From: Chryseobacterium sp. GVT01B
Lineage (GTDB): Bacteria; Bacteroidota; Bacteroidia; Flavobacteriales; Weeksellaceae
Assembly: GCF_019970045.1 (NCBI RefSeq)
Contig: NZ_JAHXYI010000002.1
Span: 661,661 to 725,660, forward strand
Reading direction: 5' to 3'
Length of the DNA: 64,000 nt
Part shown: in pieces, positions 33,513-43,278 of the stretch
Layout of the letters: every line of letters begins with the position of its first letter
How positions within the stretch are numbered: the first letter of the stretch is position 1
The notes under the pieces: generated by a model
Databases searched by the model: none
Seen by the model: only the letters and a program-made list of their open reading frames with translations
What the model was told of the DNA's origin: nothing
Made by a program: the position numbers and the translations under genes

Positions 33513-35996
33513 CTAATCAGCATCCCTTTTCATCTGTTTTTTAATCCATAGAATACTTTTATAATCTTGAAGAAAATATCCGAACCACTCAAGCATCTTA
33601 ATACTGAGATCTTTGCGGGTATTCTCTTTGGTTAATGTGTGTAGTTCATCCTGATAGAAAAGAGCAATGACGTTTTTTTTATGCTTACGGAGTGCATTAT
33701 AAAATGACCGGGTTTGTTCCGGGTTCACATTCTTATCTGCTGTGCCTGTCCATAATAACACAGGAGCATTAACCTGATGAGCATAATACAGCGGATTATT
33801 ATCCATATACTTCTGTTTATTGCTTACAAAATCTCCGAACCTGAACTGCCCGTCTTCGTATCTCCAGTAATCGGCAGAAAAATGATTATAATTAAATGCA
33901 AAAGAGGTATTGATTACATCTGAAATGGATGCCCCTGAGATATAAGCAGCAAAACGGTCCGATTGAGAAGCAATAAAATTGGTCTCATACCCGCCAAAAG
34001 ACTGTCCTACAAGACCTACCCTTTTCATATCCGCCTGTTGTATTGTTGCAAGTTGGTCGAGGGCATTGTTCACACAATGAAATGCTGAGTATCCTGGTCC
34101 TTTATCTCCCGGACTGATATCCGGGAGTAAGACCATATACCCTGATTCAAGAAAGAGTCTTTCATTAAAACCTCTGGAGTTTTTAAAAGTAGGATAAAGA
34201 TATTTATTGGCATTCTGACTTTGCATTTCGTATATAGAAAGAATTACCGGATATTTTTTATCTTCCTTAAAATCGGGAGGAAAATACAGAATAGCACTCA
34301 AATTTTCATTGTTAGGACCTTTATAATATAGACGTTTCATGGTGAGTGTTTTAGTAGAAGCTAGTTCTTGAGATGCATAGAGGATGAATGCTTTTTCTCC
34401 TTCCTTTTTAATGATTATTTCAGAAGACTTGTTATAGTTTTCCCTGATCCAGGTATAAGACTTTGAAACCTGATTGTAGGAGACCTCAGTAATTCTGTCT
34501 TCTGTATTACAAGTAATGTTGGAAGACTGCCTGTTTTTCCAGCTGGCTACAGAAGATCTGGTAGAACCGTTTTCAGTGATCTTTAACAGAAGTTCTTTAG
34601 TAAGATTCACAGCAGGGCTCATAATGCTATATCCCAAGTCTGACGTTTGCTTTTCAGCATTAAGAATTTCAACATTACCAACAAAAGTATTTTTTCCGGA
34701 CTCTGTAAGATTCCTTAGATTCTGAATCCATATTTCATTACCCATCACCCAAAGAACTTCGTCAGATGAACAGTAGTATGGTGTTGAAGACTCAGGAATG
34801 TCAATTTCTTTTCTCTGATTCGTCTTGGTACTGTATGAGAACCATCTTCTATCTTTTTTGTATAGCAACCATCTTCCTGAAGGACTTAGGTTAATTCCCT
34901 GAGAGATCTCATCTAAAAAGAGGTGACTTTTAATTTCAGGGTTATAAATAAAGAACCGCTCCGGATAGTCCTTTCCTTTCTTATCATAAGCATCTACCAA
35001 CGTAGAATCTCTTTCTTTTGTCAGAAATAATCCTGATCTTCCTAAAGCAGTCATTTTACTAAAACGTTTGCTATCAGAAGATACTATTCTGTTTTCTAAT
35101 GGATACCACAGAACATACCTATGGAAAGGCTTTTCATGGAAGTGCTGCTCAAGATCATAATCCTTTCCATACCAGATATCCACCATCCCCTTTTCTTTTT
35201 TCTTCAGGTGGCTCAGCCGCAGATAAACAGCATTGACATCTGCGGAAGGATATTGGCTCACATCATCAAAGTACTCATCTCCATCTGTTGAGAGTTCTAT
35301 CAGGTGTGCACCTTCATTCACATAGTACGTTTTCAAACCATTGGGTTTCTGTAAGATTAAGGTATACCCTTTATATTCTAAACCAGACTCATAAATTCTG
35401 TACAGCTCAGCGGTACCTGACCAGATTAATTTAAGGTTACTGTCATTATAACGATATAATTCGTTATTTTCATTCTTTTTTATTAATAGTATCAGTTCGT
35501 TTTTAAGTGCAAATACCCTTTCTACATCAGATATGGTGTTAATCAGTTTTGAATCGTGATTATAGATTTTTAAAGCCTTCCTGAACTTTTCATTATGAAG
35601 TATCCAGAACAAATCCTGAGCTTCATGATATCCGAATTCTTTAACATGGTTATAAATCGTTTCTTTGTTTGTTCCCAGAGTTCTGTAAATGAGGTTGCTT
35701 CCTTTTTTCATGAGGAGGCCGTCATCCCCAACCTGCTTCCATGCTCCTACTCCTTCTTCTGTAAAGAGTGATTCAGGATGATAACTGTCAGCGATTTTCA
35801 ATTGATGAGGTTTTATTTCATACGATGACTGCCATACTTTCCATCTGCCATTTCGCGAAGTGGAAAGAAAACGAATTTCTTCAGAATGCCCCGTTGCCTC
35901 ATCAAGTTTCTCAAGATTAACCTGCGCGGGTAACTGCTGAGCAATAAACATCAGAATTAAAATTATGATCTGTACTATTTTATCAATTATCTTCAT
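33513..35996 (-). CDS. S9-family prolyl oligopeptidase-like serine peptidase
   Basis: This 827-residue exported enzyme has a signal peptide (residues 1-25, ending LPAQ). Residues about 30-560 form a beta-propeller-like region. The alpha/beta-hydrolase domain holds the catalytic triad: S666 in GQSFGG, D754 in TGTADKNV and H786 in DELHTL. It is the third gene of a susC-susD-peptidase operon, 33 nt after susD. That grouping suggests it cleaves peptides at the cell surface or in the periplasm for uptake by the SusCD pair, as in RagAB-like oligopeptide systems. Confidence 0.88.
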   Translation of the reverse strand: MKIIDKIVQIIILILMFIAQQLPAQVNLEKLDEATGHSEEIRFLSTSRNGRWKVWQSSYEIKPHQLKIADSYHPESLFTEEGVGAWKQVGDDGLLMKKGSNLIYRTLGTNKETIYNHVKEFGYHEAQDLFWILHNEKFRKALKIYNHDSKLINTISDVERVFALKNELILLIKKNENNELYRYNDSNLKLIWSGTAELYRIYESGLEYKGYTLILQKPNGLKTYYVNEGAHLIELSTDGDEYFDDVSQYPSADVNAVYLRLSHLKKKEKGMVDIWYGKDYDLEQHFHEKPFHRYVLWYPLENRIVSSDSKRFSKMTALGRSGLFLTKERDSTLVDAYDKKGKDYPERFFIYNPEIKSHLFLDEISQGINLSPSGRWLLYKKDRRWFSYSTKTNQRKEIDIPESSTPYYCSSDEVLWVMGNEIWIQNLRNLTESGKNTFVGNVEILNAEKQTSDLGYSIMSPAVNLTKELLLKITENGSTRSSVASWKNRQSSNITCNTEDRITEVSYNQVSKSYTWIRENYNKSSEIIIKKEGEKAFILYASQELASTKTLTMKRLYYKGPNNENLSAILYFPPDFKEDKKYPVILSIYEMQSQNANKYLYPTFKNSRGFNERLFLESGYMVLLPDISPGDKGPGYSAFHCVNNALDQLATIQQADMKRVGLVGQSFGGYETNFIASQSDRFAAYISGASISDVINTSFAFNYNHFSADYWRYEDGQFRFGDFVSNKQKYMDNNPLYYAHQVNAPVLLWTGTADKNVNPEQTRSFYNALRKHKKNVIALFYQDELHTLTKENTRKDLSIKMLEWFGYFLQDYKSILWIKKQMKRDAD

Positions 35997-36029
35997 AGCC
36001 TTCTTCTTTTATAAATGATAGCCTGATTT

Positions 36030-37412
36030 CTAATATCCATGATTCTGAGGGTTAAGATTCGAATTAAGAAGCATTTCCTGCTGAGGCAAAGGCCATCTCT
36101 CATAATGAGATTTCCAGTTAGGTTTTACTGTAATCAGTTCACCTAGCATTCCCCATCTTTTCAGGTCGAAAAAGCGGATGCCGTGCTCGCTGAAAAACTC
36201 CTTTCTTTTTTCACCCATCAATTCATTCATTGCTGTAGGCTGGCTGAGAGTCTGCGGCAAAGGATCAAGACCTGCTCTTACTCTTGTTTTATTGAGGTGA
36301 GGAATCGCTTCCACTACCCTGTTCTGATGGATCAGTGTTTCCGCATACATCAAATACACTTCTTCCAGCCTGTAGATCACAGAGTATTCAGTAGAATTAC
36401 TGCCTTGAAGATTCTTATACTTAACTGATTTATAATTAACCTGCCCTTGTGCTGTTTCTTTGGAGATATATGCCTGTTTTCTCAGATCGGAACTGACGAA
36501 ACTGTTCACAAGGTCAGTATTAAGCATATAGGTAGTGGGAATTCCTGAGAAGTTATAGAGTGAAGCTTCTTTGGTAGCATCTCCTTCGTTTTTAGGCTTT
36601 AACTGCCAGATAATGTGGCTTCCGTTTTTTTGAAATACTTTGGTAATATCATTCTGGAATGAATAATCAGAAGACTGCATAACAGCACCTAATAATACTT
36701 CTGCTTGTGGCCATTTGCCAAGAAGCATCTTGACCTTGGCCAGAAGGATATACCCGGAAGCCTTATTGGGATAAATCCTTTCTGTACTCCGGTACGCAGA
36801 AGGCAGCAGTCCAACCGTCTCTGAAAGATCTTTCTCCAAACGGTTCAGCATATCATTTTCTGAAAGTTTAGAAAGTTTACTGTTAACCTTATAGTCGGTG
36901 GTGCCAGCAAATGGGATATCACCGTAGATTTGATAAAGGTAGAAATACAGGAGGGATCTTATGAAAAGAGCCTCTCCTGTAATACGGTTCTTCACAATCT
37001 GTGACAGTGATTTTGAATTCTTTACTCCCTCCAAAATGCTGTTAGCAGCATAGATATGCTGGTAGGCATTGGTCCAGACATTTAAAACCATAAGGTTGGT
37101 AGGGATCTGCTGATTATAATACAGATCAACAATACCATTGCTTCCAGCAGAAATTACCGTAGCGATATCATCTGTATATAGTCCTAAAAGGAGTCCCATA
37201 CCGTCCTGTCCTCCTGATATCAGGGAATTGTTCCAAAGGTTAGCATACAGTCCAGCCAAAGCGGCTTCAGCAGTCTGTTCGTCTTCAAAGACCAGTTCCG
37301 TAGGAAGCTGATTGGTAGGAAAATCAGTTTCTATCCATTTTTCACAGGATATGGCAGTTAATGATAAAAGTGAAAGTACTGCTCTTATAAGTTGTTTGAT
37401 TGAATTTTTCAT
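36030..37412 (-). CDS. SusD/RagB-family outer-membrane lipoprotein
   Basis: The 460-residue protein has a lipoprotein signal ending in AISC (Cys 23) followed by EKWIETDFPTNQLPTELVFEDE, the standard SusD start. The TPR-bearing SusD fold is seen in YLYQIYGDIPFAGTTDYK, SGYILLAKVKMLLGKWPQAEVLL and EKRKEFFSEHGIRFFDLKRWG. SusD lids the SusC channel and captures the substrate. It lies 24 nt after susC. Confidence 0.93.
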   Translation of the reverse strand: MKNSIKQLIRAVLSLLSLTAISCEKWIETDFPTNQLPTELVFEDEQTAEAALAGLYANLWNNSLISGGQDGMGLLLGLYTDDIATVISAGSNGIVDLYYNQQIPTNLMVLNVWTNAYQHIYAANSILEGVKNSKSLSQIVKNRITGEALFIRSLLYFYLYQIYGDIPFAGTTDYKVNSKLSKLSENDMLNRLEKDLSETVGLLPSAYRSTERIYPNKASGYILLAKVKMLLGKWPQAEVLLGAVMQSSDYSFQNDITKVFQKNGSHIIWQLKPKNEGDATKEASLYNFSGIPTTYMLNTDLVNSFVSSDLRKQAYISKETAQGQVNYKSVKYKNLQGSNSTEYSVIYRLEEVYLMYAETLIHQNRVVEAIPHLNKTRVRAGLDPLPQTLSQPTAMNELMGEKRKEFFSEHGIRFFDLKRWGMLGELITVKPNWKSHYERWPLPQQEMLLNSNLNPQNHGY

Positions 37413-37436
37413 GTTGAGATGGTTTAAGGTTGAATA

Positions 37437-40400
37437 TTAAAAAGTAAGCTGAAATCCTACAGAATAGGTCTTTAACGGAGGAAGGTACCCTACGCTTATA
37501 AACTCGGGATCAATCCCGAAATAACGCGTAATAGTTAACAAGTTCTGCCCCTGAAAATAGATCATAGCCTCACGGATTCCAAGATTTTTTACCGGAATGC
37601 TATAGCTCAGCTGTATGTTTTTAAGGCGTATAAATGAGGTATCTCCTACTGCTGCAGTTGAGTTCTGGAAATAAGAATGCAGGGTATTTTTCTGGGCATT
37701 GGTACCAGTGGTGTACTGCATATAGCTTCCTGAAGGATTAGAAAGTGACCATGCATCCAGCACTTCCAAAGGCTGATTGTTCATTGATCCCGGAATAATC
37801 ATGCTTCTGTTATAGTTCCAGTTCCTCTGCTTAACAAACTGGAACAGGAAGGAAGCTGACCATCCTTTATAACGGAAGCTGTTACTCCACCCACCAAAGA
37901 GCTGTGCTCCTACTTTTTCAATGACTTGATTGTCATCAGGTGAGGAAATCTTTCCGTCATTATTAAAATCTTTAAAACGGTATAAACCCGTTGCAGGGTC
38001 TACCCCTTCAAATTGGTACACTTTAATCAAGGACATGGGATAGCCAACCATGTACTGGCTGGCATAGGTCGAGCCTTCCAGATTCGGAAATTCTAAAAGT
38101 TTGTTTCTGGGTATGGAAAGATTAAATGAAGTCTCATATTTAAATTGAGTCGATTTGAAAGGCCGTGCAGAGACTTCAAATTCCCAGCCTGTATTCTGAA
38201 CCTTGGCATTAAGGTTAGACTGAATACTTGGAAAACCTGTTGTAGCAGGAAGAGGGAGTCCTACCAGCTGATTAGAAGAGGTATTTTGATAAAAGGCAGC
38301 CGAAACGTTTAATCTGTTTTTAAGTACTCCCAATTCCAGTGCAGCCTCCCTCTTTATGGTTTTCTCCCAACTAAAATCAGAATTGTACAGTCGGGATGGT
38401 GAAAGACCGACAGTACCGTTGTATATCCCTGTTGTTACACTATAGGTATTCAGATACTGGTAGTCCCCTATCTTGTCATTTCCAGTAATACCAATACTTC
38501 CTCTTAATTTGGCAAAACTCAGCCATGACATCTTTTTCACCCAAGGTTCATTAGAGATAATCCAGGCAGCGCCTACAGCTCCGAAGTTTCCGAACCTATT
38601 ATCCGGTCCGAAGCGGCTCGAACCGTCACGCCTTCCGGTTAGGTTAATAATATATCTTTTCTTATACTGATAGTTCAGTCGGGTAAAAGCAGCTGTATAA
38701 TAATACTGGCTTCGGATCTGGTCCGAAACTATTTTAGTGGCAGCCGCCCCTACATTACGGATGAGTGTATTGCTTTCAAAACCAAGTCCCTGTATTGAGC
38801 CCTGTCTTGTTTCAGATTGCTGTAATGTAGTACCGATCAGTATATCAAAACGATGGTCTTTCCATTCGAAATCCGCTGAGATCTGAGGCTCCAACAGATA
38901 GGAGAAAACGGTCTGATTGTTTTGAGAAGAACTGGAATACGCACTGGTTAGTCCAAAAGCAGGATTGTAGATCGTATGAGGCTTAAGGCTCTGTTCTTCA
39001 AAATCCTGATAAGTAATTCCTCCATTGAGTTTCAAAGAAAGAAAAGGAAACAGCCTGTAGGAAAAATTCGTTCCGTTATTGATCATAACAGTAGAATTTA
39101 AATACTCACTGTTAAGCAGCGCAAGAGGATTGTTGAATGTACTGTTTTCCCAGTTAAGATTTCCTGAGCTGTCATACAATGCTGGAACATTTGGACTAAG
39201 CTGCAGACCTTTCTTAGTCAGATCATCATTCTGAACATTATTCTTCTGGAAGGAAAAGGTATTGTTCATATTCACTTCAATACGCTTATCAGGGCTTCGG
39301 AAAGTAAAGTTTCCAGTAAGTGTATTGGTTTTATACCTGAAATCAGCTGGAAATACCGTAGTCTGCTCCTGATACCCATAGCTGAGTAGGTAGGACAAAT
39401 TCTCAGAACCTCCACTTAAAGAAAGCTGCACCGAATAAGCATCGGCGGTATTACCGATAATAGTTTTTTGCCAGTCTGTATACCGGGCCCCATCCCATGT
39501 TGTAAGATCATAAGCTGAAGCAGGAATATTGGTTATCCCGTCATTCTGATAAGCCTGTTGGCGCATACTTAAATACTGCTCTGTATTCATCATCTTTAAC
39601 CGGTTAGCTACCTTACTTAAAGAATAGGAAGTATTAAGCTTTAGCTCAGTTTTTCCTTTCTTTCCTTTTTTGGTAGTAACAAGGATCACTCCGTTAGCTC
39701 CTCGGGAACCGTAGATAGCAGTAGCATCAGCATCTTTTAAGACTTCAAAACTTTCTATATCATCAGGATTAATAGCATTGAGGGGACTCATGGAAGACCA
39801 CGGCAGTATAGTGGCGGCAAACAGGGATGAAGTTTCAGAGCTCAGAGGTATCCCATCTACAATGTAAAGTGGTTCATTTCCTTCACGGCGGATACTATTT
39901 TTACCGCGGATCTGGATGTCAAAGCCTCCTCCCGGAACTCCTGAATTCTGGGTGATGCTTACTCCTGCCATTCTTCCCTGTGCTGCAGACAGCACATTAG
40001 TGACAGGCTGGTTTTCTATATCTTTTGCTGAAACTTTGACAATACTCCCCGTTCTCTCTTTATCCCGGACTTTATAATACCCTGCGTTAAGCAGAATCTC
40101 CCCAATCCCCGTTACAGCAGGTCCAATGGTATCAGAAGGTTTATTAAGCCCACCGGACCTATCCCCAAGAACTACATTCACCAGTCCCGGTTCCCCATTG
40201 TTCCTCCCTCTAACATCTCCAACTTCCATTCTCTTTAGCGGATATCCCTCATACCTGAATACCAGCACCGGACTCTTTCCCGACACCCTAATCTGATATC
40301 TCCCCGAATCTCCCGTTAAAACGATTTGATCTTTTCCTTCTTGAAATACTGAAACCCCGCGTAAAGCACCGGATTTCCCTGTGACGGTACCTGAAATCTC

Positions 40401-40490
40401 ACGTACCTGTCCTATTGCTGAGCAAGACACCAGCAATGCTAACCCAAAAGCCATCTGAACATGACCCGGGCTGCAAAAGTTTTTTTTCAT
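37437..40490 (-). CDS. SusC/RagA-family TonB-dependent transporter
   Basis: This 1017-residue outer-membrane channel has a signal peptide (residues 1-28), a carboxypeptidase-like regulatory domain (about 30-110: ISGTVTGKSGALRGVSVFQEG), a plug with the SusC marks GVSITQNSGVPGGGFDIQIRG and EPLYIVDGIP, the FEVLKDADATAIYGSRGANGVILVTTKKG block, and a C-terminal beta-barrel ending in YSVGFQLTF. TonB-driven import of an oligomer or peptide is expected; the substrate is not shown, but the co-encoded S9 peptidase favours peptides. Confidence 0.95.
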   Translation of the reverse strand: MKKNFCSPGHVQMAFGLALLVSCSAIGQVREISGTVTGKSGALRGVSVFQEGKDQIVLTGDSGRYQIRVSGKSPVLVFRYEGYPLKRMEVGDVRGRNNGEPGLVNVVLGDRSGGLNKPSDTIGPAVTGIGEILLNAGYYKVRDKERTGSIVKVSAKDIENQPVTNVLSAAQGRMAGVSITQNSGVPGGGFDIQIRGKNSIRREGNEPLYIVDGIPLSSETSSLFAATILPWSSMSPLNAINPDDIESFEVLKDADATAIYGSRGANGVILVTTKKGKKGKTELKLNTSYSLSKVANRLKMMNTEQYLSMRQQAYQNDGITNIPASAYDLTTWDGARYTDWQKTIIGNTADAYSVQLSLSGGSENLSYLLSYGYQEQTTVFPADFRYKTNTLTGNFTFRSPDKRIEVNMNNTFSFQKNNVQNDDLTKKGLQLSPNVPALYDSSGNLNWENSTFNNPLALLNSEYLNSTVMINNGTNFSYRLFPFLSLKLNGGITYQDFEEQSLKPHTIYNPAFGLTSAYSSSSQNNQTVFSYLLEPQISADFEWKDHRFDILIGTTLQQSETRQGSIQGLGFESNTLIRNVGAAATKIVSDQIRSQYYYTAAFTRLNYQYKKRYIINLTGRRDGSSRFGPDNRFGNFGAVGAAWIISNEPWVKKMSWLSFAKLRGSIGITGNDKIGDYQYLNTYSVTTGIYNGTVGLSPSRLYNSDFSWEKTIKREAALELGVLKNRLNVSAAFYQNTSSNQLVGLPLPATTGFPSIQSNLNAKVQNTGWEFEVSARPFKSTQFKYETSFNLSIPRNKLLEFPNLEGSTYASQYMVGYPMSLIKVYQFEGVDPATGLYRFKDFNNDGKISSPDDNQVIEKVGAQLFGGWSNSFRYKGWSASFLFQFVKQRNWNYNRSMIIPGSMNNQPLEVLDAWSLSNPSGSYMQYTTGTNAQKNTLHSYFQNSTAAVGDTSFIRLKNIQLSYSIPVKNLGIREAMIYFQGQNLLTITRYFGIDPEFISVGYLPPLKTYSVGFQLTF

Positions 40491-40802
40491 ACTTTTGAAT
40501 AAGTTTAATTTAATTAAGCACCCAGCTCTTTCCTACCAAGCGGTCAACTTATAGGGAAAGGGCTTTTCTTTTTATCTTTCTATGGCTATTGTACCTTACA
40601 TTTCTGTAATTTCTTACTCTGTCATTTTCTACTACCTGTTACATTCTATCCACTACTCATTACCTCCAACACTTACCCATCTTCATAAAGATGGAACCGG
40701 GACAAAGTCCAGCCGAGGACACGACAAAACCTACTGCCCCAGTCCATCAAAAAAATCAATTAATATGAAATATGAATAAAATTTGTGTTCCCATGAAAGC
40801 CC

Positions 40803-41052
40803 TAAAGCCGCAATAGGTTGTACATTCCTATTGTAAAGTATCAGTATACCTCTATTTTGTAAAGCGGCTTAGAATTTAAAAAGATAATTGTAGAAAAGCA
40901 GAACTACATAAAATAAAAAACGGCATGAGACTCTACATATCTACTATTGAGGCACTGGTATACCTTACATACAGATAAGAGAGCCCACGCCTAGGTCGTG
41001 AGCTTCCTGCTTATCGTCTCGTATGTTTAAAAATTACCAGTTTTTCAATAGT
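40803..41052. ncRNA. Possible structured RNA or element end
   Basis: AAGCCGC (40805-40811) pairs with GCGGCTT (40864-40870), enclosing AATAGG/CCTATT (40812-40817 with 40827-40832). Further right ACTATTGA, ACTGGTA, CATAC, GATAAG and CCACG pair in order with CGTG, CTTATC, GTATG, TACCAGT and TCAATAGT, giving a hairpin of about 110 nt. Symmetric pairing in several separate blocks argues for selection on structure. Transcription is not shown, and a mobile-element end is an alternative. Confidence 0.35.
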
Positions 41053-41146
41053 GAGATTCTAAGCAATAGCTTCTAATGTTTCGTTGAAGTATCGCAAAGT
41101 TACATATTATATAACTTATACTACAAATATACTAAATTATTTCCAA

Positions 41147-41166
41147 TTTGGGGATATATCCCCAAA
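41147..41166. promoter_or_regulatory. Perfect 20-bp palindrome, likely XRE operator
   Basis: TTTGGGGATATATCCCCAAA reads the same on both strands and lies 43 nt before the XRE gene start. Self-regulating XRE proteins bind such symmetric sites. Confidence 0.6.
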
Positions 41167-41209
41167 AGAAATTTTAGAAAAGTCAGGATTTTAGCATCAA
41201 ATCATTAAA

Positions 41210-41464
41210 ATGAATATTACTGAAGGTTTTCTGATTGAAATTGGAAGAAAAATTTCTGAACTTAGAGATAGAAATAAACAGACGTTAGATGATATTGAAT
41301 TTCTAACAGGGATTGATTCTAGTGACATTAACAAATATGAACTAGGTAAAATAAACCTAACTATGAAAACGCTTATAAAACTATCAATTGCCTTAAGAGT
41401 AAAGCCTAAAGATTTGCTTGATTTTAAATTTGATCTTGAAAAATATAACAATGAAAAATCCTGA
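41210..41464 (+). CDS. XRE-family HTH regulator
   Basis: The 84-residue protein is almost entirely one Cro/C1-type HTH (residues 8-66): IGRKISELRDRNKQTLDDIEF, then LTGIDSSDINKYELGKINL, then TLIKLSIALRVKPKDLLDF. Small regulators of this kind usually control the genes of a defence island or mobile element. It is opposite in direction to the nuclease-helicase gene, which ends 238 nt away, and may set the level of the island. Confidence 0.85.
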   Translation: MNITEGFLIEIGRKISELRDRNKQTLDDIEFLTGIDSSDINKYELGKINLTMKTLIKLSIALRVKPKDLLDFKFDLEKYNNEKS

Positions 41465-41702
41465 CAATGTCAGGAACTTTTTATTTAAAATCGAGATGAA
41501 AAAACATTCATAACTAAAACATATTTAGTGTATAAAATATTTTATATGCAGTTATTACTTCGAAAATAGTAACTTTTAACAGGAAGATAATATTCTTATA
41601 CTGTTGTCCTATCACGTGTAATAGCTATTGTATTCACTTAGAACAAATCACAATCAAGGCCTATAAGCTATTTAGTAAAATAACATTTCTAGTTAGTTTG
41701 AA

Positions 41703-43190
41703 CTATTTTTTTTGAATATTTAAAATTTGTAAGCATCTACCCATTACCTCAATATTGCTAATTATTACCACTTTTACTTTATTTCTTGCTCTTGTTATGT
41801 TTTGATATAGCATCAATCCGGGATTATAATAACATTTCTTTGTGTATACTAAAGAGTCATTCCGATATTTAAAATCTTGATCTACAACAACTATTACCTT
41901 ATCAAATTCTTGGCCTATTATACTATGAGTTTTTGTTGAAATATGTGGATTATGATAATCCTCATATTGATGTGTACCATATAATGAAGGCGTATAGTTA
42001 ATCAATGTCCAATCTCCAACGATATCACTAGACATAAATGCTTTAGCTTCTTCCATATTATTTAGGTATACTAGTTCTACAGATTCATATAGATATTGTT
42101 CAATAATTCTGGATCTATCAAATAACGATTTTATAAAGGCAGTAATCTCCTTGTTAGTTCTAACTTTAGATGTTAAGGTGTATACTTTGGGGGAAGTATT
42201 AATATTAATGAGATCTGGTATTTTATTCAATTTTTCTTCAGACTGAAGAACCTGTTTTTCATCGTATGAAAAAATTATAGTAACATTATGTTTCTTTGCG
42301 TGATCAATTATTAATTTCAACTGATTTTTTCTTATTCGCTGGGTTTCATCTATGATGATAATCTCATTTTGTTCACTATCTATTTGGGAAAAATGCTTAA
42401 TAGAAATAATGTTCCAATTATAATCATCAGTAAGTTTGACTTGTCCTTCATTTAGATTTGCACAGTGTATTATAACTATATTCTTTTTCCTAGTAAAATA
42501 TTCTGCTAAATCATATATTAATAAAGTTTTACCAGATCCTGGTTGACCTTTGACAACAATAAATTGTTTGTTACTTATTTCTATATCTTTAATTATTTCT
42601 TTCTTAAATTGGTCTTGTTCTCCAGTTAAGAAATATTCTTTATTAATAAATTTTTCAGTTGAATTAAATGGAGAAACTAAGAAATCGGAAGGGTTAAAAA
42701 TCTTTGATAAATTAATATCAGTATCTACAAATTGTCGATTTAACAATGTTATTATTTTTGAAACTTCATATAAATGTAGTTCGTCATCGTCACCTAGCTT
42801 ATAAAATTTATTTTCGCTTGAAATATATGTAAATAGATAAAGCTTCAGATTTAAAAATTTGAAATAGTATTTATTTTTAATTAGCTGACTTTTAATCTTA
42901 TCAAGCGTACTTTCAGATTTTAATTCAATGTTTATAATTGATCGAATTCCAAAACGTAGTAAATCGAATTCTTTACCAATTTGAGGAATTACAAAGCCAA
43001 ATGAAAAGTACTCAAAGGCTCTATATCTTGCAGTTCGTGGGGCTAATAAAGCTTCAATACATTTCATCAAGTCTGAAAGTTCATTAGTTTTGATATTGAT
43101 AGAATGAAATTTTAGATAATCTACAAATGTAGTTTTGTCGAAATCCGAATTAGCACGGTATAAACTGTATAAATTAGTTTTTTGTAACAT
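41703..43190 (-). CDS. PD-(D/E)xK nuclease fused to DUF2075 SF1 helicase
   Basis: This 495-residue protein has two parts. Residues 45-125 show a PD-(D/E)xK-like core: E60, D76 (GKEFDLLRF) and E89-x-K91 (NIELKSES). From about 190 comes a DUF2075 helicase/ATPase with Walker A GQPGSGKT (215-222), Walker B IIIIDETQRI, motif III-like IIFSYDEKQVL, a TLTSKVRTN block (like the Q..YR motif of the family) and a C-terminal TRARNKVKVVI (motif VI). Single-chain nuclease-helicases of this kind include the staphylococcal anti-phage protein Nhi. It lies 89 nt after the UvrD gene and may be a separate defence gene or part of the same system. The nuclease call rests on motif spacing read by eye. Confidence 0.65.
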   Translation of the reverse strand: MLQKTNLYSLYRANSDFDKTTFVDYLKFHSINIKTNELSDLMKCIEALLAPRTARYRAFEYFSFGFVIPQIGKEFDLLRFGIRSIINIELKSESTLDKIKSQLIKNKYYFKFLNLKLYLFTYISSENKFYKLGDDDELHLYEVSKIITLLNRQFVDTDINLSKIFNPSDFLVSPFNSTEKFINKEYFLTGEQDQFKKEIIKDIEISNKQFIVVKGQPGSGKTLLIYDLAEYFTRKKNIVIIHCANLNEGQVKLTDDYNWNIISIKHFSQIDSEQNEIIIIDETQRIRKNQLKLIIDHAKKHNVTIIFSYDEKQVLQSEEKLNKIPDLININTSPKVYTLTSKVRTNKEITAFIKSLFDRSRIIEQYLYESVELVYLNNMEEAKAFMSSDIVGDWTLINYTPSLYGTHQYEDYHNPHISTKTHSIIGQEFDKVIVVVDQDFKYRNDSLVYTKKCYYNPGLMLYQNITRARNKVKVVIISNIEVMGRCLQILNIQKK

Positions 43191-43278
43191 TTTAATATTA
43201 AGTTTAGCTTTTTGAAAATGAGTTTAGAAGATCTTAGACCGCGTTGTATGAAACTCTTATATTCTACTACTATTTAAA

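Larger units (their letters stand above)
40491..41209. other. Intergenic stretch with two structured elements
   Basis: Past the susC leader it holds a branched inverted repeat (40803-40871), a long imperfect hairpin (40943-41052), and a perfect 20-bp palindrome (41147-41166) before the XRE gene. I see no open reading frame worth calling. Confidence 0.55.

Noticed and set aside
40680..40760. Riboswitch before susC
   Set aside because: A GC-richer patch with small pairings was looked at, but it fits no riboswitch consensus I know and lies on the wrong side for a clear case.
40582..40779. Plus-strand 65-residue frame upstream of susC
   Set aside because: Unusual composition, no family pattern and no promoter; more likely leader DNA.
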